The position numbers and the translations under genes are program-made. A stretch of 42,976 nt of DNA from Cudoniella acicularis. Its lineage: Eukaryota > Ascomycota > Leotiomycetes > Helotiales > Helotiaceae. The notes under the pieces are model-generated. The model did not search any database. It was given only the letters and a program-made list of their open reading frames with translations, and had not been told where the DNA came from. Shown here piece by piece: positions 11,071-20,684 of the stretch; position 1 is the first letter of the stretch; every line of letters starts with the position of its first letter. The stretch covers positions 1-42,976 of the forward strand of contig JAAMPI010000333.1 in the NCBI GenBank assembly GCA_013054445.1, written 5' to 3'.

Positions 11071-13784
11071 TTAAGTCGCTGAAGACTGTTGTAACGAGGG
11101 ATGACTCAAGGAGTTGGACGCCATGGAAGCTTCGCCCCGCCCGAATTCGTACTTTCCAATGGGAAAATCTTCCTCTGGCGTCCGCATCCCGATCCCACTG
11201 TCGTCGTGCCCCGCAGCGGCATTCATGGCATTCATAGCAGCTTGGCTTGTGGCATCCATAGGCTGTGGGGCCGAGACGTTGACATCTGCCACGCTATTGT
11301 GTCTAAGGAATTCATCGCTCCCACTGCTATATCGGCTCCCATGTTGACTTGGTGCTCGGCTTTCGACGCCGTACCTAGTCTGATTCGGTGGGGATGTTTC
11401 CGATGTCTTGTATTCCATAAAACCTCCTTGCTCTGCCATAAAGGCGATCATTTCATCAATCCAGCACTTCGTGACCCACCAAGCCCCAAAACTTTTCCCT
11501 TGAGCGATGGTCAGATCCCTCATAACAGCTGTCCCGACGCTCTGGACACACCAGACTATTTCTGCGTGAGTAGCGTATGGGAATTTTGAGGGCAACGACG
11601 TGAGGAAGTTGACCCAACGATCCAGGACATTCTCCGTGGAAGCGTCGGTGTGAATACTAGCCTGCTGTTGTCGGCCTGTTCGCAGAACCATTTCACCGTA
11701 TGGTGTCATGCCTTCTACCTCCCATGGGACCCCAACGGGATCAAGTAAGTCGCGGAGCTCGGTCAGGAGAAGGTTAACCACATCGTCCATTCCTCGCGTT
11801 GGAACACACTCCGCAACTTTGCGGGTGCGGACCATTGTAATCCAGTCTTGATACATTTGATCCCGATTTGCTGGGTTGGAGAGCATGTTTGCTGCTGCAT
11901 GAGCTGTTAAATTGACCCGCAATTCACGGTCCAACAAGCCAGCAAATAGTGTCGCTGGAGCGACTTTGGCATCCACAACATGACTGGGATGGCCATGAAA
12001 AGAGCTTTGTATATGGGGTACCAGGCGTTCTGAAATATTCCGTAATGTGTCCAAGACGGGCTTTGGAGCGACCTGGAGGGTAAGTGGTGCTACGACACGC
12101 ATCATCTTCTGGTACATAACAAAATCGCATGATTTAATCCAAGGGGCAATGCTAGGGTTGGCGAAAAGCTTTTGGACTGGCATGGTGAGAGTGCCGTGAA
12201 AGGAGGTAAAGAGATGGAAAAACATCTTCTCTCTGCAAAAGCGAATACACTCGACGAGAGATGTGCAATGGGAACGATAAAGTGCTGTCAAAGCACTCGC
12301 CGCGTCTGGGTCAGTACCGGCTGGTATGAAGGGCTCAATTTTCGGAAGAGATAGAGCACTTTGCTCCTGCGCGGATGTTTGGCTTATAGGTGCAAACTGA
12401 AGACGTTGCGACATTTTGCTGTTCGTTGAATCAAGCTGGGACACCCCAGAAATGTCTGGTTGGTTATACAAGCTATGAGGCTTGATGAATCCGTCGGATT
12501 TCTGTATTTTCTGCCCCGGCATCTGCGTAAGGTCTGGAGACGGAAATGTGGCTCTATCCACGGGATATTGATTTTGAGATGGCATACTATGGCTAAATTT
12601 TATTAGTTTAAATTCATTTCGACTTACAGCTAGAATTTTGGGTCATACTTAAAGCTTTGATTGAAGTTAGACGTGTCGTTGAAGGTCTGGGCTGGCAAGT
12701 TGCTATTCTGCGACTCGGCCAACTCTGGTTGATCATCTTTGAGGCTGAAATTAACATAGTGATATTTCGATTCACCGCGCACCCCAAGTCTTCTGGTTTT
12801 AAGTCCTGGGAAGAGTACCCGCACGAGTTTTCCGAATGATGCTGGGTTCAGTACTGTGACTCGCTCAGTGGCGCATCTCGAAACGTAATTTGCATATACC
12901 CGGCCTCTTGGTACGGATCCTTTGCCTTTGTCGCAAACTTGGCTTATCCTATTGACAATCAACTTTATTAGTCTTTGATCTCTTCTCCAAGCACCAGCCT
13001 AGAAGCATATGCTTACCAGAGCATAGCAAACACTTGTCTTTGTCTTTCAGATTGCGGTCCTCTTTCATTTCCATGCAATTCGCCTGCTACCTCTGGGAGA
13101 CTGCGATGCTTATTTGATTGGAAAAGCTGCCTCATCTCCAACTCATTTGCGGCACTTGACTTGGACACTTTCTTTGCTGGCCCTCCCGCTCCCGCTAATG
13201 AATCTACATCATCCTGTTCGTCGCTGCGACCCTCTAGTAACTGGCTATCTCCTTCATTGTATCCCATTGTATAATTTTCTGCAGGAAGAGATTGGCGTCC
13301 CATTTCGGGCTTGTAGTGAGTCTCATGTGAATACATCAAGGGTTGGTTTGCACCCATTCCCAGCGCTGGGTCAATTTCATAGTCGCGAGGGTTTTGTAAT
13401 TGCGCGGCCGAATGTAGGAGTATATCTTCCGCTGTCATCTGGTGGCTCGTATCCCCAAATCGCTGCTGCGACAGGGCGTTTTGGTCGTACCATTGTTTCT
13501 GGTACTCGGGAGCGACATCGACATTTTGTTGCTCAAGTAGTGGCCGAGCGATTCCACTATGTATGCTTGTTGTTGACGCTCTAGACAAAGGACGTTTCCT
13601 ACTCTTGGCTGAGACCGCAGTATTAGATCGAGATCTGGATTTTGGTGGTTTCGATTCCATGGGTGGTTGGTCTGAATGGTTGGTGATGTTAGCATATACA
13701 CTCTAAATTATTTCGAGAAATGACGCTGCAGGTGAGTTGCAAAAAGAGACAGGAGTTTCCAAACGACTCACCCATAGTGTTCAT
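11071..13784 (-). CDS. RFX-family winged-helix transcription factor
   Basis: Nuclear DNA-binding protein of the RFX family (fungal members include yeast Rfx1/Crt1, fission yeast Sak1 and Acremonium CPCR1), which bind X-box sites and act in DNA-damage response, morphogenesis or secondary metabolism. Exons by my reading: 13772-13784, 13017-13671, 12649-12948, 11071-12586 (about 827 aa). The DNA-binding domain spans roughly residues 205-295 and crosses the third exon junction (FAMLW|ISQVCDKGKGS); it includes ASFGKLVRVLFPGLKTRRLG and RGESKYHYVNF. A basic KSRSRSN region lies near the N-terminus. The start is uncertain: the ATG at 13660 is in the same frame, but a TGCTAAC branch and TTCAG acceptor at 13672 point to an upstream exon with ATGs at 13784 and 13775. 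The intron before 12586 has two in-frame acceptors six bases apart. Confidence 0.9.
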
Positions 13785-15020
13785 AGAACATAAAGATAAT
13801 CCGAGGACTACGTTGCTGGCAAGATGGACTATGGTGACTGTTGTGGTGGCTGGGATATTGTTGTTTATTGACGACTGCGACCCGCTCCGAATTGTTTGGT
13901 GCCGTGTCTTTCATGTAATCGCGCCTCGCAGACGATAGTACTGCTAGATGCGAAATGAGTTCCTGCTGCGCGTCTAAATCGCTGGTTCGTTGGGACTGGT
14001 AGCCGGTTGTGAATGTCGTCGAGATCCAATGTTTACGGACTGTTTTCCGTTGTGAGGACGACGGGCTGATCACTAAGCGAGCCTTTCATTCTTAGCCAGA
14101 AACGAGCCCACTTATGACCTAATTGCTACCATAAACGGAATTATTTCATCTGAAAGCTAAATCTTTGTTTCTTTCTCTTCGTGATTCTGTTCGTTCTAAG
14201 CTACTACGTGCGTTGTTAAACATTCAAGTTTACGAGGCGTTGGGAAAACGAAAAGTCGAGGCACAATGGCAATGTTTTGATATGTGACTGCCCGAGCTAT
14301 AATAGGAGATCCCTGGTGTCGAACCACAAATGGAAAAATACATAATTTTAAGTAGATTCGCATCGGGTCATTCAGAGTGGCCCTGAAATTGCTTTTTGTA
14401 ATAAATACGTAGCTTGTAGAATGAATAATTTTTGAGGAAGGAACACCCTCACCCGGCGGTGCAAGCGGCTTGGACAGCATGAATACTGCGTAGAGTCATT
14501 GCATCCCGACTGACACGAATCCCTGTGAGTGGAGTCCTAATATATGACCGTATTGAAACCGATTGAATGTTGATGTGCTCAGCTGCATTTTTGCTGCTAA
14601 GGGCCGCACTTGATATTCAACCTAACTAGCGTAGTGTTAAAAATGCATTACAGTAGCAAAATTGCTCACTTTTGCTTAAAGCAAAAAGAGACTAATTACT
14701 ACGATATTTGTGGGTTGCCATCATACTGTGAGTACCTCAGCTAGGCTTTAATAATTTCCATGGCCCTCACAAAAAACCGGACCTCTTCTTTAAAATCAAT
14801 TCTGGAATTCGGTCGAAATGACCGAAAGCATATGATGGTAGTCACGTGAATGTGGGAACAAGGTAGGTGGCTTTTGAGCTTAAGGCCAATCTTTCTTTGT
14901 GGTGCGTCATCTCCCTCTCTTCTGGCTCATTCCTCCCACCACAAACTTCCCATTTCAACCTCCAACAAAGGTTCCTGAAAACACTACACTCGCAAACAAA
15001 TCGCATTCAACACATCCATC
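13785..15020. other. Divergent promoter region between RFX and yop1 genes
   Basis: Shared upstream region of two divergent genes. The yop1 side (14930-15020) is a C/A-rich leader. The part nearest RFX contains an open minus-strand frame (13768-14073) rich in Ser, Gln and His that I read as 5' leader. Nothing else recognised. Confidence 0.45.
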
Positions 15021-15742
15021 ATGTCTTTCCAAGACAAAGCTCAGGACTACGTTGCTCACATTGATAAGGAGGTGAGCACAAGATCGCACAATCTTCTGCC
15101 TGCGCGCCAAATTACTTGCGCTCGATAGCTTTGAGGTCTCAATCAAACCACTAACTGATTCTCGATAGCTTTCTAAGTATCCTACTTTGAACAACTTAGA
15201 GAAACAGACCTCGATTCCCAAAACCTACGCTTTTCTCGGACTGGTCGCATTGTATATCGGGCTCGTGTTCTTCAACATCGGCGGGCAGCTTTTAACAAAC
15301 TTCGCCGGATTTGTTATCCCGGGTTACTATTCTCTGGAAGCGCTATTCAGCGTTGGAAAGTCCGATGACACCCAGTGGCTCACAGTAAGTTGACGTACTT
15401 GAGCCATTGATAGACTAGGCAAGCTAACTCGGCGACTGTAGTACTGGGTTGTGTTTTCCTTCCTCACGGTATTCGAGAGTGCTGTGAGCGCAGTCTACTG
15501 GTTCCCATTCTATTATACCTTCAAGTTCCTCCTCGTTCTTTGGCTCGCGCTTCCATTTACAGGGTACGTTCTGTAAATGCTACTCTTGTTTAAGCAATTT
15601 ACTGATTCATTATAGCGGAGCTCAAATCGTCTTCCGCTCATTCATTCAACCTGCCTTCTCCCGCTATTTCTCTGGTGCTGGCGCGACTGCCGCCAATCTC
15701 CGATCTAAGGTTGATTCTGCCACATCAGACAAGACCTTGTAA
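15021..15742 (+). CDS. yop1: Yop1/DP1 (REEP5-like) ER-membrane-shaping protein
   Basis: Reticulon-like wedge protein that curves tubular ER membrane and binds Rab/Yip proteins. Four exons: 15021-15071, 15169-15384, 15442-15563, 15616-15742, giving 171 aa, the usual length. It starts MSFQDKAQDYVAHIDKE and continues LSKYPTLNNLEKQT across the first 97-nt intron. The TB2/DP1 domain shows its two hydrophobic hairpins (about residues 34-70 and 90-130), the conserved PGYYSLEAL, and the YWVVFSFLTVFES segment restored by the second intron. The C-terminal amphipathic stretch precedes a short charged tail ending DKTL. The first intron carries a duplicated 12-bp acceptor region; only the downstream copy keeps frame. 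Start is the only ATG that gives the family N-terminus. Confidence 0.95.
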
Positions 15743-16549
15743 GCGCGAAAGTTATCGAACCCTCCACACATGATTATTAAGATTTCATCATCAATCAACA
15801 AAGGCAAGACTCATGGAGGGTTTTATTAGGCAAGGTGGCTCCATTCATAGGCGTACCGCAAGGGGTGTCTCAATTTCTGGGAGGGACTAGGTTGATACGG
15901 CTCTGACATAACGACTGGCGGACATAATGACAATAGGGTGACGAATTTCCTTTAGGCCGATTATCGTTCTACAGGAAATTGTTATATAGATTTACGTGTA
16001 CGAGAGTCTATGAAGTATGGCGGTGAATCTTTTGCAGCAGCTTCCTCGGTGAGACGTGGCAACGTGTTATCTATGTCTCATGCTGTGAACCCCTAGAGCC
16101 TCCAGTAATTGCTGGATCCGGAAAATTCCTTATCTACCGGGACAAGCTATCTGTGCAGCAACCCTCATTTCTCGCAGAAGCAGAAACTTGGATAATACGT
16201 AGCTTTCTGGCAGGTGCTTTTGCGTCACTGCTGCCAGTGCCATCGAGTCGGGATTTACACTACTCCCGTAGAGCAGGGGTGCAAGCTCCCGCGGCTGGGG
16301 CTAAAAATAGCCGCTGCACATGATTGCGAGTCGCGACAGGAGGTGAAAGCTAAGTTGGGACACTTCAAACATCAGAACAAGCGACAACGACGACACGTTC
16401 TGCAGATCGAAAATTCACTCACGAAATGCGAATGGCTTCAAAGACCTCATGCGACCAACGTTCTTTGATTCAATAACTATCTCTACCAGCGAACTCGAAC
16501 GACCAGGGGCGCACTACATTCCCAATGCGCTCTGCGCTTTACCAGCGCA
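15743..16549. other. yop1 3' flank and mid1 promoter
   Basis: No gene recognised. The right end (16480-16549) is the 5' leader of the mid1 gene and contains an ATG at 16525 that opens a short overlapping frame. Confidence 0.45.
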
Positions 16550-16563
16550 ATGCCCCTCCCTAA
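16525..16563 (+). other. Overlapping upstream ORF at the mid1 start
   Basis: An ATG at 16525 opens a 12-codon frame (MRSALYQRNAPP) that ends at 16563, 11 bases past the mid1 start codon and in another frame. A scanning ribosome that uses it cannot reinitiate at the mid1 ATG without moving backwards, so it could limit Mid1 synthesis. Whether transcripts include it depends on the unmapped transcription start. Confidence 0.45.
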
Positions 16564-18586
16564 GCTCAGTCCGCTTCAATCGCGGCTCGCAGCATCTCTC
16601 CTAGCATCAGTTATGCTCTTACTACTATACTTTGCCTTCTCCTCTCCACACTTCGCATACGCCGCCGATGTCGACTCAATACTCCCTGAAGATCACAACC
16701 ACGAACGGTTACTCGAGCCACCTTTCCCAGACCTCGAGACGGATCCGTTTGAATTAAGAGAACTTTCATATGAACCAGAATTTCTAGGCTTTGATCGGGG
16801 GATAATTGGACGAGCTCCTAGCATAAATGAGCCAACAGGATTGATCAACAATGTGCCGGTGACGCCCAATATCGAGCTAGGACAGACAGTATCATATATC
16901 TTTCACAACGCTTCTTTATTCGGGCAGAAGTCGACAACTAGCGCTTTTCTCTTACCACCCAGTTTACGAAAACGAAACTTGATAGAGGAGGATTTTGACA
17001 TTAACCCTAGAGACGAACTGGGGGATACTGACGATCCGGAAGATCAGAAATTAAAACCTCGACAATCCAGTTCAACCACTTTTCGAACATTATACGTTTC
17101 TGTCAATACGTGTATACAACCCGAGCCGGTTGACAATACCACGGAAATACTGCCACCACAACTCCAATTGTATATATCTCAATCATCCAACAACACTAAT
17201 CCTGGACCCGGAAATTCGCCACAGGATATGATTGATTTAGTTGAAGGGTATGGCTTGTACGAATTAAATGCAACTGGAGATGTTTACATTGGGTTATATG
17301 GAAAGAATGACACCGCTTTTAAGGGAGTCTGGAATGCAGAGATTGCTGCTTCAATCGATGCTCCATACCATTACTTCCACAACATCTCGAATCCGAATTT
17401 GGCTCTAGTTGACAGTGATAGCGCTTCCGCCTTCTTACTAGCCGACAATCCCCAGAAGTTTGACAGTGGTAATTCAGACACTGGGAAGTGGACAAGTTCG
17501 AATATGCCATTTGTGCTATTTGCAAGCGACGCGAATGATCGATCGATGCTTGGGCTTCAAAACTCCTACTGTGGGTTAAGAATGACATCAGAAAGAAAGC
17601 CTGTTGATACTGGCCAAACCACGAGTGGCTACCAAACCTCCTTGACCTACAAACTGCAAACTGGGTTGACAAAAAGGGATGAATCACTTCCAAACCAACA
17701 GTTCTACATTGATGGTTTAACTGAAAATTCGGAATACAAAGCCACGCTTGCAATCAGAGGTAACTCAACGAGCTTTGGTGATAATATTGTGGGAGGTGGC
17801 GGGCAGGTCTTCCAAATGATAACTTTCAGAACAACATCAGGTATGTAAGATCACCATGTTTGGATGATTTATGTCTGATAGTTTTATTCAAAAGACAGCA
17901 ACTGCGGTGTGATATTCAATCTCACATTCTGCGACAATGTTGCGTATTCAGTACCCACCAATCCGAACCTGAACATGAGCTCGACAGATCTGGCCAACTG
18001 GTACGATACCGGCGCCTCAAGCGCATATGTATTTTTCAACAAAGTCATTGCACAAATACCCTGTGACACTACGTCCTCGGCACAATACTCACTTGCCGCA
18101 AACTGCACGCTTTGTGAAACTGCCTACAAACAGTGGCTTTGTGCGGTAATGATTCCTCGTTGCATAGATTTCTCTTCAACCGAGACTTATCTTCAGCCGC
18201 GTGCCATGGGGCAGCCATTTCCGAACGGGAGTTTCCTGAGTCCTGACCTCAGCGCCGCAAATCAAACACTGGCAACCAATGGATCACGTGTACCATCCAT
18301 TGACTCGGGCATAGGCCCTGGGCCTTACAAGGAGATCCTCCCCTGTGATGAGTTGTGCTACAATCTCGTCAGGGCGTGTCCGGCTTCTATGGGATTCAGT
18401 TGTCCTGTGCCTCACGATTCAACATTTAGTACAAGTTATGGGGTTACGAATTTGTCAGAGTCTGAGGATGCAAATCTCACTTGTAATTATCCTGGAAGGG
18501 TGGTACAGATTGGCGCTGGTCACCAAAAATTACCATCAACGATGTTGGTGGTATTGATAGCAGCGACGGGTTTAATATTTATATAA
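16550..18586 (+). CDS. mid1: Mid1-like stretch-activated calcium channel component
   Basis: Regulatory subunit of the Cch1-Mid1 high-affinity calcium channel at the plasma membrane or ER, needed for calcium influx under cell-wall or mating stress. Exons 16550-17840 and 17895-18586 (660 aa; fungal Mid1 commonly 550-680). A signal or anchor segment covers about residues 13-40 (LLASVMLLLLYFAF). The extracellular part has many N-glycosylation sequons (NAS, NTT, NIS, NGS), and the Cys-rich C-terminal region (CDNVAYSVP, CTLCETAYKQWLC, CDELCYNLVRACP) is the Mid1 hallmark. A hydrophobic tail (VVLIAATGLIFI) ends the protein. The 54-nt intron uses a GTATGT donor and an AAAAG acceptor; the CAG four bases later breaks frame. 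A short out-of-frame ATG frame overlaps the start. Confidence 0.93.
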
Positions 18587-19439
18587 GCGAATGAGTAGAA
18601 TCTTGAAGCTCATGACACGACTGATATGTATGAAAACATTGGGCGGCGTAAGGAAATGGGAGTTCAGCTTTGTTTTCAAGGTCTCGATGGGTTGAGGTTG
18701 GATGGTCGTATGGACATCCTGGAAAGTTTTACAGGAGCAAAGACCAGGTTTTTACATCTTGTATTACCGCGGCTGAATATTGGGTCATATTGGAGGTGTA
18801 CCTATGAGCTTTTCTATTAATACACGGATAAGAAGTTTGTATCTCTGTGTATGCAAGTATGTTCAAGATGCACAGGGTTTAAAACAGGAGAAAAGCCCAG
18901 ACCAAGGAGGGTGGATGTTTCGGGGGCCTGTCGTCATTTGCATTCTGCACGACTTATGCAAAATGGATTGTGCTATCCAAAGATAAGTTGGCAAAGTCAC
19001 TGGTCGATGGTCAAGACCAGAAGTAAAGACCAAGGGCTTACCATATCGACACGTGAAGCTCCAGCAAAAGTTGTCGGAACATCTATCCACGACTCCACCC
19101 AGTCCTGGCTCGTCCCTTGATGAGTCAGGCAAGTCATGATGTGTTGTACAAATTGTAATTTTACAGAGACACAGTGCTCTGCAGTACGCTTTGCTTTTGC
19201 ATGAATCTGTGAGATGAGCAGCTGGCGAACACGCCCAAAATGGAGCATTGGAGGCCATCGGGTATGGCAAGTTCGACCGAACAGGAAGGTTGGAGACTTT
19301 CCGGTGTAACTGCCGAGAAGCTCTCGCTCGCGATGTTCGTTGAACGCTTGGAAAACACCAAGAAGTTGCGACGACGAGGCCAGAAAGTAACAATGCATGA
19401 ATTTAGAAGCAAAAGTTCGCAGCGCCAGAAGTGGTTGAA

Positions 19440-19445
19440 ACGCGT
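19440..19445. promoter_or_regulatory. MCB element (ACGCGT) upstream of the forkhead gene
   Basis: Perfect palindromic ACGCGT, the binding site of the MBF (Mbp1/Swi6-type) G1/S factor in yeasts. A second perfect copy lies 36 bases downstream. Confidence 0.4.
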
Positions 19446-19475
19446 TCCTCGGGTCGCGTTAATTGGCTGTCGCGG

Positions 19476-19481
19476 ACGCGT
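19476..19481. promoter_or_regulatory. Second MCB element (ACGCGT)
   Basis: Perfect ACGCGT, 36 bases after the first. Paired MCB boxes are typical of G1/S-regulated promoters, and yeast HCM1, a relative of the gene downstream, is G1/S controlled. Distance to the coding start is about 1.2 kb, consistent with a long transcribed leader. Confidence 0.4.
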
Positions 19482-19533
19482 CGCAGGATAAACAAAAAAA
19501 GATCGCGTAACTTTCGTCCTAAGCGCTCAGTCC

Positions 19534-19605
19534 ATGTCCACGTCCCTCCCAATGATGGCATCCCACTTCAACGCCGGTGACACCGCGACCACCAACAAGG
19601 CCTGA
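19534..19605 (+). other. Possible uORF in the forkhead-gene leader
   Basis: A 23-codon frame starting MSTSLPMMASHF. It is one of only two short ATG-started frames seen between the MCB boxes and the forkhead start codon. It may lie upstream of the real transcription start. Confidence 0.25.
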
Positions 19606-20576
19606 TCCGCAGCCAGTGCAGCTACTCGCGCCCAATCAGTTCCGCCATTCCGGGAAGATCTCAGGCTGAGCAAAGCCTCAACACGCCCAAACCCACGCCG
19701 GGTCTTGCACTTGCAGCATACGAAGGCAGTTTCGAGCCTTTCCAGACTTCTCCCTCATCAACCTCCAACGTCGTACCCTCTTGCCAGTCCTTTTTGCCGG
19801 CCACTACCTGTCTGCTGCGAGAACTCCTCCGCCGTTGGCCCAGCGGAGATCTCTGTAATACGCCGTCTGATTCCCGGGAGATCAGGAGTCTCCGAATCTT
19901 GGCCCGGCGTCAATTGCCAACATCTGCCAACACCTGCCAGCTGAGGCCCCAGGCCGCCGGCTACAGATATCGACGTCGTTGAGCAGAGTTGAGCGTGGGC
20001 ACCCACGTTTACACGCTTGCTGTGCCTTCTTCCAACTGCAGCAGACTGCAATCCATCCGCTCCTGGGAAAGAGGGTAACAACTACTTACGAGCTGCACGC
20101 ACTGGAACTTCCAGCTTTAGCTTGCTCTTGCAAGCCTGCAACTCTTCCCCGCTGTATCAGCATTCTGTACCGCTCCCACCCTAGTCGGACGGCCTGCGCG
20201 CTCTTCTTGGCATCTAGTGCTGTGCGGTATCTCGCACCATCCTCCTCCTTCCTGTGGCCTCAGCCTTTGCCCTCTCACTCGCCTACCTTCAATTCCGACT
20301 TTTCCATTCTCACAGCTTCAATTTCTCGCGCCTCCTTTTGGCCATTCTATTGCTGGATATCTCGATCGGCAGCAGCAGAGACATATTGCTGTCATTTGCC
20401 CTTGCTTCGTCTTTTTTAGACGCGGAATCCACCGCAATCTCGCTCCACAATCCGATCCCGATCGAGCCAGCGCACCTTGCACCCACTTCAGTACAGTAGG
20501 CATCCCTTCACAGCCTTTTCACAATCTTCGAGGGAGCCTTCTGCAAAGTCGATATCTTCCTCGTGGCTAACTCTAA
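19558..20576 (+). other. Probable 1-kb 5' leader without any ATG
   Basis: Reading every line of this 1,019-base stretch, I find no ATG on the plus strand in any frame, whereas CAT (ATG on the other strand) appears about 13 times. The sequence is rich in C and T. This strand-specific lack of start codons is what selection on a long 5' UTR produces, and it points to transcription toward the forkhead gene. Several long frames open across it have no ATG and are not taken as genes. An unrecognised leader intron could also be present. Confidence 0.6.
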
Positions 20577-20630
20577 ATGTTGCAGCTTTCCCATCGATAC
20601 GCTTCTTTTCGAATCCGGAGAGCGCGTTAA
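20577..20630 (+). other. uORF 54 nt before the forkhead start
   Basis: The first ATG after the ATG-free leader opens a 17-codon frame (MLQLSHRYASFRIRRAR) that stops at 20630, 54 bases before the main ATG at 20685. Its place at the end of an otherwise ATG-free leader makes a translational role plausible, but that is inference. Confidence 0.4.
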
Positions 20631-20684
20631 CCCGAAGTCCCATCGGATCTCTTCCACGGCTTATCGCGTTGTCGACTCTTTACG

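Larger units (their letters stand above)
18587..19533. other. mid1 3' flank and forkhead-gene promoter
   Basis: No gene recognised. Three overlapping minus-strand frames (about 18860-19410) are open for 80-176 codons but match nothing and are probably chance. The right end carries two MCB-type ACGCGT elements. Confidence 0.45.

Noticed and set aside
13114..13584. 156-codon plus-strand frame
   Set aside because: Antisense to the RFX second exon; no homology of its own.
17319..17753. 144-codon minus-strand frame
   Set aside because: Antisense to the Mid1 coding exon.
18863..19393. 176-codon minus-strand frame
   Set aside because: No recognisable domain, overlapped by two other open frames on the same strand, and no clear splice or start context.
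19979..20419. 146-codon plus-strand frame in the forkhead leader
   Set aside because: It has no ATG start; the whole stretch lacks ATG and is better explained as an untranslated leader.
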